Notes under the pieces: generated by a model
Database searches by the model: none
What the model saw: only the letters and a program-made list of their open reading frames with translations
Told to the model about the DNA's origin: nothing
Origin: Nocardia anocheti
GTDB taxonomy: Bacteria; Actinomycetota; Actinomycetes; Mycobacteriales; Mycobacteriaceae
Assembly: GCF_029675105.1 (NCBI RefSeq)
Contig: NZ_JAQQFV010000012.1
Location: 1-64,000 of the forward strand
DNA length: 64,000 nt
Direction of reading: 5' to 3'
Shown: in pieces, positions 31,328 through 40,757 of the stretch
How positions within the stretch are numbered: position 1 is the first letter of the stretch
Layout of the letters: every line of letters starts with the position of its first letter
Made by a program: the position numbers and the translations under genes

Positions 31328-32521
31328 ATGAGCCAGGAAATCACCAGTCTCGTCCCGTCCTCGTGTGCCGTGCTCGCCCTGGGTGAACCCGCCCACCGTG
31401 AACCCGGATTCGCGCTGCTCCGCAACGAACTCCTGCCCCAGCTGGTCGAGCACGGCTTCCGGTCGATCGCTCTCGAATCCGATCGGGTCGCCGCCCTCGC
31501 CGTGAACGACTACGTGCGCGGCGGGCCCGGCACCCTCGACGAGGTACTGGGCTCGGGTCTGTCGCACGGCTTCGGCGAGATGGCGGCCAACCGCGACCTG
31601 GTCGCGTGGCTGCGCGCGCACAACGCGGACCGGCCCGCCGCCGAACACGTCACCCTGCACGGTATCGACGCGCCCATGGAAACCCTGAGCGCCCCCAGCC
31701 CACGGCGCTACCTCGAATTCGCCCGCGACTACCTGGAACTCGCTCTCGACATCACCGAACTCGTCGGCGTGGACGAACGATGGAGCAGCGCCGAGGCGGT
31801 CCTGGACCCGGCCCGCTCGCCCGGCGCCACCGTCGAGGCCGACCGGCTGCGTGTGCTGGCCGACGATCTGCTGGTCACGCTGTACACCCGGGCTCCCGAA
31901 CGAATCGCGACCACGTCGCACACCGAATGGCGCAGGGCGGCAACACATCTCACCGCCGCGCTGGGACTGCTGCGCTACCACCGCGCGGCCGCGCGGCCAC
32001 TGGACCAGGCGGCGCGCTGGTCCCACCTGTCGGCCACCCGCGACGCCCTGATGGCCCAGAACCTCCTCGACATCCGGACCGACGAAGCCCATCGCGGACC
32101 CACCCTCGTCTACGCGCACAACCTGCATCTGCGGCGCACCGCGAGCACCATGCGTATGGGACCGATGGACGTCACCTGGGCCGGTGCGGGCGAGATCCTC
32201 GGCGCGCTGCTGGGTGAGCGATACACGGTAGTGCTCGGCAGCCTCGGCCGCAGTGATGCCCTCGGCCTCGCCGAACCCGCGCCGGGCACCTACGAGGCAG
32301 CGCTCCAGGACGGCATCGAGACCTGGGGATTCACCGCGGCCTCGACCCTCGGCCGGGCCGACACCCGCACCGACACCACTCCCGACCAGGGCTACTTCCC
32401 ACTCGACTCGGACACTATCGCCGGAGCCGACGCCATCCTGCACCTGCGCGCGGGTCGGCCGACGCCCGACGACGGCTACGAGCGATACATAGACCGCGCG
32501 CGCCGTTCAGTACTCGGGTAA
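31328..32521 (+). CDS. erythromycin esterase-family protein
   Basis: This 397-residue protein belongs to the Ere/succinoglycan-synthesis family. Landmarks are GEPAHREPGFALLRNEL near residue 19, the ALESDR motif, LHGIDAPMETLS near 110 and YAHNLHLRR near 260. In Ere enzymes the conserved His near GEPAH and other acids support macrolide lactone hydrolysis. The natural substrate here is unknown and need not be a macrolide. It is divergent from a TioE-like MerR gene. The start is the ATG at 31328, just after a -10 box. Confidence 0.85.
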   Translation: MSQEITSLVPSSCAVLALGEPAHREPGFALLRNELLPQLVEHGFRSIALESDRVAALAVNDYVRGGPGTLDEVLGSGLSHGFGEMAANRDLVAWLRAHNADRPAAEHVTLHGIDAPMETLSAPSPRRYLEFARDYLELALDITELVGVDERWSSAEAVLDPARSPGATVEADRLRVLADDLLVTLYTRAPERIATTSHTEWRRAATHLTAALGLLRYHRAAARPLDQAARWSHLSATRDALMAQNLLDIRTDEAHRGPTLVYAHNLHLRRTASTMRMGPMDVTWAGAGEILGALLGERYTVVLGSLGRSDALGLAEPAPGTYEAALQDGIETWGFTAASTLGRADTRTDTTPDQGYFPLDSDTIAGADAILHLRAGRPTPDDGYERYIDRARRSVLG

Positions 32522-32630
32522 CCCTGGCTGGAGCCTCGGGGCGCGCCGTCGCCGTACCGCCGCCGCGTGATTCGGCGTCGGGGACCACTTTTCGGGATGA
32601 TCGGCGCAGTGCGTGGTGAACCGGCGACGT

Positions 32631-33446
32631 TCAGGACACCGCCAGTTCCTCGAGGTACTGCGCCACCCCGTCCTCGTCGTTGCTCGCCAGCACCCGGTCG
32701 GCCAGGGCGAGCACGTCGGGACGGGCATTGGCGGGAGCCAGCGCGGTGCCCGCCCAGGTCAACATGGCGATGTCGTTGGCGGCGTCCCCGGCGGCCGCCA
32801 CCTCGGCCAGGTCGATACCGTCGATGGCGCACAACCGGGCCAGCGCGGTGGCTTTCGACACGCCCGCCGCCGCCATCTCCATATACGGCGCGCCGGAATG
32901 GGTGACCTCCACCCCGGCGACACCCGCGGCGGCGGTGGCGCGGTACAACTCCGCACCGGTCACCTCCGGATGGCGGGCCACGATCTTCACCATCGGTTCG
33001 CTACGCGCGGGCAGGACCTCTGACATCGTCATCTGCTGGGGGTCGCGATGATGGTCGGCGAAGGTACACAGCGCGGCGTAGGCGGGCTCGGCGACGAACT
33101 GGGTCGCGCCCACCGTCGCGAACACGACACCGGGAATCAACGTGCGGATGCGTGTCATCGCGGCCACCGCCGAGTCGGCGTCGATCGAGACCGTGTCGAC
33201 GATCTCGGGCTCCCCGGTGGCCAGGTCCAGCAGCACGGCGCCGTTGGCGCACACGACCTTCCCCCGGAAACCACACGTCCGCGCGAACTCGTGCACCGAG
33301 TGCCGGGCCCGCGCGGTCGCCCACACGACCTCGATCCCGGCCCGCTGCGCGGCGGCCATGGCGGCGGCCGTGCGCGGCGAGATGCTGCGGTCCGAGCGCA
33401 GCAGGGTCCCGTCGAGGTCGGTGGCGAACAGCCGGATGCGAGTCAC
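32631..33446 (-). CDS. HAD-superfamily hydrolase (Cof type)
   Basis: This 271-residue phosphatase has HAD motif I ATDLDGTLL at 8-16, motif II around VVWATARA, motif III Lys in SEPMVKIV, and motif IV GDAANDIAML. The cap is of the Cof (C2B) type inserted between motifs II and III. Such enzymes dephosphorylate sugar phosphates, nucleotides or flavin precursors. Start is GTG 33446. It stands alone, leftward, between the esterase and the tldE gene. Confidence 0.88.
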   Translation of the reverse strand: MTRIRLFATDLDGTLLRSDRSISPRTAAAMAAAQRAGIEVVWATARARHSVHEFARTCGFRGKVVCANGAVLLDLATGEPEIVDTVSIDADSAVAAMTRIRTLIPGVVFATVGATQFVAEPAYAALCTFADHHRDPQQMTMSEVLPARSEPMVKIVARHPEVTGAELYRATAAAGVAGVEVTHSGAPYMEMAAAGVSKATALARLCAIDGIDLAEVAAAGDAANDIAMLTWAGTALAPANARPDVLALADRVLASNDEDGVAQYLEELAVS

Positions 33447-33493
33447 CCGACCATGCTGTCACGCCCCGCTGGAGCCGCGCTCGAGCCGCCGAC

Positions 33494-34888
33494 TCAGGTG
33501 GCCTGGCTCACCGAGGACATGTGGAAGTCGGGGACCCGCAGCGGCGGCATGGCGGCGCGACTGAACCAGTCCTTCCACTCGCGCGGCAGGGTGAGCTGGG
33601 TGGCACCCGCCTCCGACACCCGGCGCAGCAGATCCAGGGGGCTCTCGTTGAAGCGGAAGTTGTTCACCGCCCCGGTCACCTCCCCGTTCTCGACCAGGTA
33701 CACGCCGTCGCGGGTCAACCCGGTGAGCAGCAGGGTGGCCGGATCGACCTCGCGGATGTACCACAGGCAGGTGAGCAGCAGACCGCGCTCGGTGCGGGCG
33801 ATCATGTCGTCCAGCGACGCGTCACCGCCGCCGGTGAGCAGCAGGTTCTCGCCGGGAACCGTGGCGGGAGCGTCGAATTCGGCGGCGGTGGCACGGGGAT
33901 AGACCAATGACTCGATCACCCCGGAGCCGATCCAGTCCACCCGCCGCGCGGACAGTCCGTTGTCGAACACCGACAGCGCCTCCGACGAGGACGGGGTCGC
34001 CACGAACGGCCGGTACTCCAGCCCGCTCGCGCTCGGATCGGAGTACAGGGTGAGCGGCAGCTCGGTCAGCCGTTCACCGATCCGGGTGCCCCCGGCACGG
34101 GCGAAGGCGGTGTGGCCTTCGTGCGCGCCCCGGCCCTCCATCGACCAGGACAGATAGATCATCAGATCGGCCACCGCCGAGGGTGGCAGCAGGGTCTCGT
34201 AGCGGCCCGCGGGCAACTCCACCCGGCGCCGCGCCCAATCCAGTCGTCGCGAGAGCTCGGCGAGCAGACCGGGGGTGTCGACATCGGTGAAATCGGCGGT
34301 GCCGACCCCGACCCACGCACTCGCCAGATCGGCGCCCTCACCCCGCTTCCCGTTGATCTCGACCGAGCCGGTCGGCTGACGGAACCGGCGGCGGACACCG
34401 GTCGAGGTGCCCAACCAGGTGGTGTGCACCTGGTGGTGGGCGAAACCGTAGAGACGGTCGCTGCCGTCGAATCCGGTCGACAGGTCGCGGGCCAGGCCGG
34501 TGAACACGTCGATCTCGGTGGTGCCCGGCGCGTCGTCCCAGGTGGCGGTGTCGTTGTCGGTCGGTTCCAGCAGCGGCACGGCGTCCCGGGCCGGGGTCGC
34601 CGCGCGGGCCGCCTCCTCGCTCGCGCGCACCACCGCCTCGATCTCCTCCGGATCGACACTCGTGGAACTGATGCTGCCGACCCGCGCCGAGTTCGGGCCG
34701 TCGCGCAGGATCGAGATCACCGCCCAGTCCCGCGAGACCGAGGACCCGTTGGTGGTCATCGAATTGCCCGCCCAGCGCAGCGACGCCTCGTGCGCGTCGG
34801 TGACGATGACGATCGCCTCGTCGGCCTTCGACGCCGCCAGTGCGCGCTCCACCACCGCGCCCGCCGGGAACACACCCGCTCCGGTCAC
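33494..34888 (-). CDS. tldE: TldE/PmbA-family metalloprotease subunit
   Basis: This 464-residue protein is the non-catalytic partner of the TldD/TldE peptidase. Typical segments are ALAASKADEAIVIVTDAHEASLRW, TALLPPSAVADL-type LPPSAVADLMIYLSWSMEG, and the C-terminal LTGLTRDGVYLVENGEVTGAVNNFRFNESP. It lacks HExxxH, as TldE does. Its GTG overlaps the TldD stop by 4 bp (34885-34888), so the two are translated together. The complex degrades unfolded peptides and can trim leaders of modified peptides in other bacteria. Confidence 0.9.
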   Translation of the reverse strand: MTGAGVFPAGAVVERALAASKADEAIVIVTDAHEASLRWAGNSMTTNGSSVSRDWAVISILRDGPNSARVGSISSTSVDPEEIEAVVRASEEAARAATPARDAVPLLEPTDNDTATWDDAPGTTEIDVFTGLARDLSTGFDGSDRLYGFAHHQVHTTWLGTSTGVRRRFRQPTGSVEINGKRGEGADLASAWVGVGTADFTDVDTPGLLAELSRRLDWARRRVELPAGRYETLLPPSAVADLMIYLSWSMEGRGAHEGHTAFARAGGTRIGERLTELPLTLYSDPSASGLEYRPFVATPSSSEALSVFDNGLSARRVDWIGSGVIESLVYPRATAAEFDAPATVPGENLLLTGGGDASLDDMIARTERGLLLTCLWYIREVDPATLLLTGLTRDGVYLVENGEVTGAVNNFRFNESPLDLLRRVSEAGATQLTLPREWKDWFSRAAMPPLRVPDFHMSSVSQAT

Positions 34889-36417
34889 TGTCCGCCCTCC
34901 GTCCGGGTGTTGAGAATGTTGACCCCGCGCACCAGCACCGACGGGCAGCCGTGACTGACCGCCGCCACCTGACCCGGCTGGGCCTTACCGCAGTTGAACG
35001 CGCCACCGAGCTGCCAGGTGCTGGGCCCGCCGACCGCCTCCATCGACCCCCAGAAATCCGTGGTGGTGGCCTGATAGGCGACATCGCGCAGCTGACCGGC
35101 CAGCTCCCCATTACGGATTCGGAAGAACCGCTGTCCGGTGAACTGGAAGTTGTAGCGCTGCATATCGATCGACCACGACTTGTCGCCGACGATGTAGATC
35201 CCGTCCTCGACCCGGGAGATCAGGTCGGCGGTGCTGGTGTCGCGCACCGGATCCGGTTGCAGCGACACATTGGCCATCCGCTGGATCGGCACGTGGTGCG
35301 GGGAGTCGGCGTAGGAGCAGCCGTTGGACCGCTCCAGACCCAGACGCGGCGCGAAGACCCGGTCGAGCTGATAGCCGACCAAGACGCCGTCACGCACCAG
35401 ATCCCAGCGCTGTCCCGCCACGCCTTCGTCGTCGTAACCGACCGTGGCCAGCCCGTTGACCTGCGTGCGGTCGCCGGTGACGTGCATGATCGGCGTGCCG
35501 TAGCGCAGCGTGCCCAACTGGTCGGGGGTGGCGAACGAGGTGCCCGCGTAGGCGGATTCGTAGCCGATGGCGCGATCGTATTCGGTGGCGTGGCCGATGG
35601 ATTCGTGGATGGTGAGCCACAGATTGGTCGGATCGATCACCAGGTCGGTGGGCCCGGCGACGACGCTGGGCGCCTTCACCTTCTCGGCCAGCCATGCCGG
35701 GATCCGCGCGAGTTCGTCGGTCCAGTCCCAGGTTCCGTCGGCGCCGGTGACGTACTCCCAGCCGCGACCGGCGGGCGCGGCCAGCGTGCGCATGGTCTCG
35801 AAGACCCCGGCCGCGGAATCGACGGTGACCGCCTCGAGTTGGGGATGCAGACGCACCCGCTGCTGGGTGATCGAGGACCCCGCGGTGTCGGCGTAGAAGC
35901 TCTGCTCCTTGACCTGCAACACCGAGGCCGTCACGTGGTCGACCCCGTCGGCGCTCGACAGGCGCTCCGAATAGTCCTGCAGCAACGCCACTTTCTCGGT
36001 GGTCGGCACCGCGAACGGGTCCAGGTCGTAGGCCGAGACCCAGGAGACCTCCGCGTAGCGCGGCTCGTCCGCGAGCTCGACGCGTTCCCGATTGAGCGCG
36101 CGCAGCGTGCGCGCGACGGTGACCGCGCGACGCGCCACCTCGGCGGCGGTCTCGGGGGTGAGCGCGGCGTGGGAGGCGAAACCCCAGGTGCCGTCGACGA
36201 TCACGCGCACCGCCAGGCCCACCTCGGTCGCGTCGGTGACCGCCTCGACCCGGCCGTCGCGTAACCGGATCGATTGCGTCACCAGGCGTTGCACCCGCAG
36301 ATCGGCGTGCTCGGCACCGGCCGCGCGGGCGGCCGAGAGCGCCGCCTCGGCGAGGGCGCCCAGGCCCAGCGCGCGGAACTCTTCGTCCACTTCCCTGGAA
36401 GTCGTGGTATCGCTCAC
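34885..36417 (-). CDS. tldD: TldD-family metalloprotease, catalytic subunit
   Basis: This 510-residue protein carries the zinc motif HESIGHATE (HExxxH) near residue 256 and the further cysteine ligand in FNCGKAQPGQ near the C-terminus. The order N-domain, zinc motif, C-terminal barrel matches TldD. The GTG at 36417 follows TAGCGT (36430-36425) by seven bases, so translation may be leaderless; an upstream ATG at 36525 would extend through the promoter and is rejected. It is coupled to tldE by a 4-bp overlap. Confidence 0.92.
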   Translation of the reverse strand: MSDTTTSREVDEEFRALGLGALAEAALSAARAAGAEHADLRVQRLVTQSIRLRDGRVEAVTDATEVGLAVRVIVDGTWGFASHAALTPETAAEVARRAVTVARTLRALNRERVELADEPRYAEVSWVSAYDLDPFAVPTTEKVALLQDYSERLSSADGVDHVTASVLQVKEQSFYADTAGSSITQQRVRLHPQLEAVTVDSAAGVFETMRTLAAPAGRGWEYVTGADGTWDWTDELARIPAWLAEKVKAPSVVAGPTDLVIDPTNLWLTIHESIGHATEYDRAIGYESAYAGTSFATPDQLGTLRYGTPIMHVTGDRTQVNGLATVGYDDEGVAGQRWDLVRDGVLVGYQLDRVFAPRLGLERSNGCSYADSPHHVPIQRMANVSLQPDPVRDTSTADLISRVEDGIYIVGDKSWSIDMQRYNFQFTGQRFFRIRNGELAGQLRDVAYQATTTDFWGSMEAVGGPSTWQLGGAFNCGKAQPGQVAAVSHGCPSVLVRGVNILNTRTEGGQ

Positions 36418-36595
36418 CGGACCCACGCTAGCCGGTACCACCGACACACGGGAGACGTGCGCGCGAACGTGTCCGGTGCCAGTGCGGATTTCGCACCGGC
36501 GTGCGCGAAAAACCGGTCCGGGCAAGCGCCGACGCGGACGCGCGGGACCGCCGTCCTCCCGCCGGGGACAGCCCGGATGCCGTAGGGTGCCCGCC

Positions 36596-37246
36596 GTGCC
36601 GCCTTCCGCCCTGCGTGATCGAAAAAGGGAACGAACCCGCCGTGCGATTCTGCTGGCCGCGGTCGACTTGTTCGAGGCCGGAGGCTATGAGGAGACGACG
36701 GTGGCCGACATCGCGGCCGAGGCCGAGGTCGGCACCCGCACCTTCTTCAACTACTTCGCCAGCAAGGAAGAACTGCTCTTCCCCGAACCCGACGACCGGG
36801 TCCGCGCGGCCGTGGCCGCCATCGCGACCCGGCGTCCCGGTGAACGACCGGTCGAGGTGCTGCTGCGGGCCCTGCGCGCGGCGGGCGACAACCCCGGCGA
36901 ACACCGCGCGGGCGACCTGACGTCCCGTATCGCGGCCCTGCGCGCGCGGGTCTCGCGCACGGTGCCCGCGGTGAGCGGGCGCGCCGCGCACGCCCAGCTG
37001 ATCGCGCAGCGCGAGATCGCCCGTCAGCTGCACGCCGCCTTCCCGCACGAACTCGACGAGATCGGGGCCGCGGCTCTGGTCGGCGCGGTGGTGGGCGCGG
37101 TGTCGGGCGCGCTGACGGTGCTGTTCCAGCAGCCCCAGCACAGCATCGAGGACGGCGAGCACCTACACCGCAAGATCCACGAGACCACCTCGCGGGTGCT
37201 GCAACCGTGGCTCACCGCCGCGGCGCCGGTCGAACCGGTCCGCTAA
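36596..37246 (+). CDS. TetR-family transcriptional regulator
   Basis: This 216-residue protein has a typical N-terminal TetR HTH (about 8-58; RRAILLAAVDLFEAGGYEETTVADIAAEAEVGTRTFFNYF). The C-terminal helical ligand domain has no assignable specificity. The GTG 36596 follows TAGGGT (36583-36588) by seven bases. The stop overlaps that of the convergent TauE/SafE-type gene by four bases. It might control the divergent tldD gene or the transporter; no clear palindrome was found. Confidence 0.85.
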   Translation: MPPSALRDRKRERTRRAILLAAVDLFEAGGYEETTVADIAAEAEVGTRTFFNYFASKEELLFPEPDDRVRAAVAAIATRRPGERPVEVLLRALRAAGDNPGEHRAGDLTSRIAALRARVSRTVPAVSGRAAHAQLIAQREIARQLHAAFPHELDEIGAAALVGAVVGAVSGALTVLFQQPQHSIEDGEHLHRKIHETTSRVLQPWLTAAAPVEPVR

Positions 37247-38010
37247 CCGAACTGCTGCCAACCCAGCCGGATCACCATCACCACCACCACGACCAGCAGC
37301 ACGATCCGCACGAAACCCGCGCCCTTGGCCAGCGCCATCCGCGAACCCACCAGCGCACCGGCCACATTCGCCACCGCCATGCCCGCCCCGAGGCCCCACA
37401 GGATGTGCCCGGTCGCGCCGAGGAACAGCAGCGCGCCCACATTCGAACCGCAGTTGATCACCTTGGCCATCGCCGCCGCCCGCACGAACTCGGTGCCCAG
37501 CAGCGTCGCGAAGGTGATGATCAGGAAGGTGCCGGTGCCCGGTCCGAGCAGGCCGTCGTAGAGGCCGATCAGGCCCGCCGCCAGCGCGACCACCAGGATC
37601 ACCTTGCGTCGCGTCGGCGGATGGGTGGCCATCGTCATGCCGACCGAGGGGCGCAGCGTGACGAACACCGCCACCCCGATCAGCACCACCATCACCAGCG
37701 GAATGAACAGGTCGCGGTCGATCAGCGAGACCGCCGCGGCACCACAGCCCGCGGTGACGGCCGCGATCACCGCGCCCGGCACCAGGATCTTCCACTCCAT
37801 CGGGACCCGGCGGGCGAAGGTCACCACCGCGGTCGCCGTGCCGGAGAGCGCGGCCAGCTTGTTGGTGCCCAGCGCGGTCTGCGGGGCGATCCCGGGCACG
37901 ACCAGGAACAGCGTCGGCAGGATGATCAGCCCGCCGCCACCGACCACCGCGTCCACCCAACCCGCCGCGGCCGCCGCCACCAGCAGGACCGTCCAGTCTC
38001 CGAGTTGCAC
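37243..38010 (-). CDS. TauE/SafE-family membrane transporter
   Basis: This protein of about 255 residues has about eight membrane segments in two similar halves. The glycine-rich TauE motifs are present: AGWVDAVVGGGGLIILP near the N-terminus and GLYDGLLGPGTGTFLII in the second half. The family exports sulfite, sulfoacetate and related anions, or takes up sulfur compounds. GTG 38010 is taken as the start; a TTG at 38022 is possible but has no better Shine-Dalgarno sequence. It ends tail to tail with the TetR gene (overlap 37243-37246). Confidence 0.85.
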   Translation of the reverse strand: MQLGDWTVLLVAAAAAGWVDAVVGGGGLIILPTLFLVVPGIAPQTALGTNKLAALSGTATAVVTFARRVPMEWKILVPGAVIAAVTAGCGAAAVSLIDRDLFIPLVMVVLIGVAVFVTLRPSVGMTMATHPPTRRKVILVVALAAGLIGLYDGLLGPGTGTFLIITFATLLGTEFVRAAAMAKVINCGSNVGALLFLGATGHILWGLGAGMAVANVAGALVGSRMALAKGAGFVRIVLLVVVVVMVIRLGWQQFG

Positions 38011-38067
38011 CCCACCAGGCAATCAAGATCACGCGGGGAAAGCCAGTCCGGCGCCTAGGCTGGGCCG

Positions 38068-39237
38068 GTGCGCCGCTTCAGCCTGTGGCTCCGCGACCGA
38101 CCCGTCGTCGCCGATCTGCACTTCGCGATCGTTCTCATGGTGCTCGACGCCTTCGGGGTGGGCGGCGAGGCACATCCGGTCGTCTACCTGGCGTTCTCGG
38201 TGGTGCTGCCACTGCCGCTGATCCTGCGACGGGTCTACCCGCGGGCCATGGCGGCCGCGATGTTCGTGCTGTCGTTGCTGTGCACGCTGGTCACCGCCGT
38301 GCTGGGCGGCACCACCACGAACGGCCACATCGGGCTGCTCGGGCTCGGGGTGATGCTCTACACGCTGGTCGCCTACGTCGGCCGTCGCGAGGGGTTGGTC
38401 TTCCTGGGCTGCCTCGGGGTCGATCTCGGGCTCTCGCTGCTGTTGCTGCGCGAACCCGAGGGCGGTGACATCGTGCTGGTCGGCGCGATCTACGCGCTGT
38501 GCTGGACGCTCGCGGAGTTCAACGGTGCCCGCCACGCCTACGACGCCGAGGTCGCGGCCCGGCTGGCGGTGGCCGACTACGACAAGGAACGCCGCGCCCA
38601 CGACGCCGTGGCCGCCGAGCGCACCCGCATCGCCCGCGAACTGCACGACGTGGTCGCCCACGCGGTGAGCGTGATCATCGTGCAGGCCGACGGCGCGAAG
38701 TACGCCCTGCGCCAGGACCCCGACAGCGCCGAACGCGCGCTGGCCACCATCGCGGGCACCGGCCGCGACGCCCTGCGCGAGCTGCGCCGCACCGTCGCCC
38801 TGCTGCGCACCGAACACGCCCCGGAACTGCTCCCGCAGCACGGCAGCGCGGGCATCGCCAAGCTGGTCGAGATGATGCGCGAGACGGGGCTGGCCGTCGA
38901 TCTGGAACTGGCGGGCGAACTCGACGACATCGCCCCCGAGGTGAGCCTGGGCGTGCACCGGATCGTGCAGGAATCACTGACCAACACCCTGCGCCACGCC
39001 GGGGCCAGCCCCAAGGCCGTGGTGCGGGTGCACCGCCACGACGACGAGGTGGTGGTCGAGGTCACCGACAGCGGGGGTGTGCCGGTGCAGCCCAGCGCGG
39101 CGCCCGGCGGTGGCATGGGCCTGGTCGGGATGCGCGAGCGGGTCGCGGTGCTGGGCGGCACCCTGTCGGCGGGCAGGCTCGACGACGGGCGCTGGCGGGT
39201 CCACGCCGGACTGCCACTACGGACCGACCAGGACTGA
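38068..39237 (+). CDS. sensor histidine kinase (HisKA_3 / NarX-LiaS class)
   Basis: This 389-residue kinase has four to five N-terminal membrane segments (about 20-150), then the dimerisation/phosphoacceptor motif ARELHDVVAHAVSVI near 190-204. A C-terminal ATPase domain follows (QESLTNTLRHAGASP, VTDSGG, GMGLVGMRERV). The GTG 38068 follows TAGGCT (38056-38061) by six bases. The response regulator gene begins 21 bp downstream, so this is a complete two-component pair. The short extracellular loops suggest that a membrane or envelope signal is sensed. Confidence 0.92.
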   Translation: MRRFSLWLRDRPVVADLHFAIVLMVLDAFGVGGEAHPVVYLAFSVVLPLPLILRRVYPRAMAAAMFVLSLLCTLVTAVLGGTTTNGHIGLLGLGVMLYTLVAYVGRREGLVFLGCLGVDLGLSLLLLREPEGGDIVLVGAIYALCWTLAEFNGARHAYDAEVAARLAVADYDKERRAHDAVAAERTRIARELHDVVAHAVSVIIVQADGAKYALRQDPDSAERALATIAGTGRDALRELRRTVALLRTEHAPELLPQHGSAGIAKLVEMMRETGLAVDLELAGELDDIAPEVSLGVHRIVQESLTNTLRHAGASPKAVVRVHRHDDEVVVEVTDSGGVPVQPSAAPGGGMGLVGMRERVAVLGGTLSAGRLDDGRWRVHAGLPLRTDQD

Positions 39238-39258
39238 ACCGGCCGTTAGGGTAGGGAA

Positions 39259-39918
39259 ATGCCGATCAGCGTGCTCGTGGTGGACGATCAGGAACTCATG
39301 CGGATGGGCCTGAAGATGGTGCTGGGGGCCCACCCCGACATCGAGGTGGTCGGCGAGGCGGGCAACGGCGACGAAGCGGTGCGCCGGGCGGGGGAGTTGC
39401 GGCCCGACGTGGTGCTCATGGACGTGCGCATGCCGGTCGTCGACGGCGTCACCGCCACCGGCCGCATCGTCGCCTCCGGTGACGGCGTCCGCGTGCTCGT
39501 CATGACCACCTTCGACCTCGACGAACACGCCCTGGGCGCGCTGCGCGCGGGCGCCAGCGGCTTCCTGCTCAAGGACACCCCGCCCGAAGACCTCATCTCG
39601 GCGATCCGCAGCGTCGCCGCCGGGGACGCGGTCGTCTCACCCAAGGTCACCAAACGCCTGCTCGACCGCCTGGTTGCCGACGATCCCGCCGGGCTGCGCG
39701 ACCCGGGCGTACTCGACGTGCTCACCGCCCGCGAACGCGAGGTGCTCGAGCAGATCGCGGCCGGGCAGTCCAACGCCGAGATCGCCGCCGCGCTGTTCCT
39801 GTCCGAGGCCACGGTCAAGACCCATGTGGGCCGGGTGCTGACCAAACTCGGGCTGCGTGACCGGGTGCAGGCGGTGGTGCTGGCCTACGAGACGGGCCTG
39901 GTCCGACCGGGCGGCTGA
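39259..39918 (+). CDS. response regulator, NarL/LuxR family
   Basis: This 219-residue regulator has a receiver domain with acidic pocket VVDDQ, phosphoacceptor Asp in VLMDVRMP (about residue 55) and Lys in LLKDTPP. The C-terminal LuxR HTH is LTAREREVLEQIAAGQSNAEIA to VKTHVGRVLTKL. TAGGGT (39247-39252) ends six bases before the ATG, so it has its own leaderless-type promoter as well as possible read-through from the kinase gene. Targets are unknown. Confidence 0.93.
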   Translation: MPISVLVVDDQELMRMGLKMVLGAHPDIEVVGEAGNGDEAVRRAGELRPDVVLMDVRMPVVDGVTATGRIVASGDGVRVLVMTTFDLDEHALGALRAGASGFLLKDTPPEDLISAIRSVAAGDAVVSPKVTKRLLDRLVADDPAGLRDPGVLDVLTAREREVLEQIAAGQSNAEIAAALFLSEATVKTHVGRVLTKLGLRDRVQAVVLAYETGLVRPGG

Positions 39919-39981
39919 GCGGTCCGGGAGAAAAATCGGCCTCCCGTGCGTTGGAGGGGGAGATCGTCGGAAAGGATCGCC

Positions 39982-40476
39982 ATGACCGCCGTGCTGTTCG
40001 TGCTCTACCTCGTCGTCGAGATCGCCGCCCTGATCGGTCTCGCCCAGTTGATCGGTGTCGGCTGGGCACTGCTGGTCCTGGTCGCGGTGTCCGGCGTGGG
40101 ATTGCTGCTGCTGGGCGCGCAGGGCAGGCGGGTGTTCGACCGGTTCCGCCGGGCCGCGCGCGGGGAGGTCAGCGCGGAGAGCGCGGTCGCCGACGGACTG
40201 CTCGTCGCCACCGGATCGGTGCTGCTGTTCGTGCCCGGCCTGGTCACCGGACTCGTCGGTCTGCTCGCACTGTTCCCGCCCACCCGCGCGCTGCTGCGCC
40301 CGGTGCTCGAGAAGCTCGGCACCCGCCGCTTCGGTCCGCTGCCCTCGTTCGCGCCCTCGCGGTATCGGGGGATGGTCGTCGACGCCGACAGCGGTGACGT
40401 CGTCGACGGCGTGGTCGTCGGGCAGTGGTACGACGACGGACACACCAGCGGCCCAAGGGCACTCGGCTCCGCCTGA
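39982..40476 (+). CDS. fxsA: FxsA-family membrane protein
   Basis: This 164-residue protein has the FxsA pattern: two N-terminal membrane helices (FVLYLVVEIAALIGLAQLIG, then ALLVLVAVSGVGLLLLGAQG). A cytoplasmic loop (RFRRAARGEVSAE) and two further hydrophobic segments (VATGSVLLFVPGLVTGLVGLLALFPPTR) follow. A polar tail ends the protein. In E. coli FxsA affects phage exclusion; its basic role is unknown. AAAGGA precedes the ATG. Confidence 0.88.
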   Translation: MTAVLFVLYLVVEIAALIGLAQLIGVGWALLVLVAVSGVGLLLLGAQGRRVFDRFRRAARGEVSAESAVADGLLVATGSVLLFVPGLVTGLVGLLALFPPTRALLRPVLEKLGTRRFGPLPSFAPSRYRGMVVDADSGDVVDGVVVGQWYDDGHTSGPRALGSA

Positions 40477-40523
40477 ATCCCGGCGATGCCGCCGCGCGCG
40501 GCACGAGGGTCTACAGTGTCCGG

Positions 40524-40727
40524 ATGGCCACCGAGCAGATCACCATCACGGTGAGCGAGCAACTGGCCGACGCGGTGCGCCGAGCCAGCACCGCCGCCGG
40601 ACAGTCCCTGTCGGATTTCACCGTCGCCGCCTGGCGACTCGAACTGATCGCCGCCGCGGCGGGCGGGCACACCCCCGCCGGTCTGCGCGACGGTGACGTC
40701 CACGCCCTGCTGTCCCTGCCGACCTGA
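40524..40727 (+). CDS. small ribbon-helix-helix-like protein
   Basis: This 67-residue protein begins ITITVSEQLADAVRRASTAAGQSLSDFTVAAWRLEL, which looks like a CopG/Arc-type ribbon-helix-helix: a short strand and then two helices. Such proteins bind DNA or act as antitoxins. No toxin gene is adjacent. TACAGT (40512-40517) ends six bases before the ATG, so it is probably leaderless and separately expressed. Confidence 0.7.
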   Translation: MATEQITITVSEQLADAVRRASTAAGQSLSDFTVAAWRLELIAAAAGGHTPAGLRDGDVHALLSLPT

Positions 40728-40757
40728 CGATTCGCCGATACGGCAGACTGGGTCACC

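Noticed and set aside
40524..40727. Toxin-antitoxin module
   Set aside because: Only the ribbon-helix-helix-like protein is present. The next gene is a large amidohydrolase and no toxin-sized gene lies upstream.
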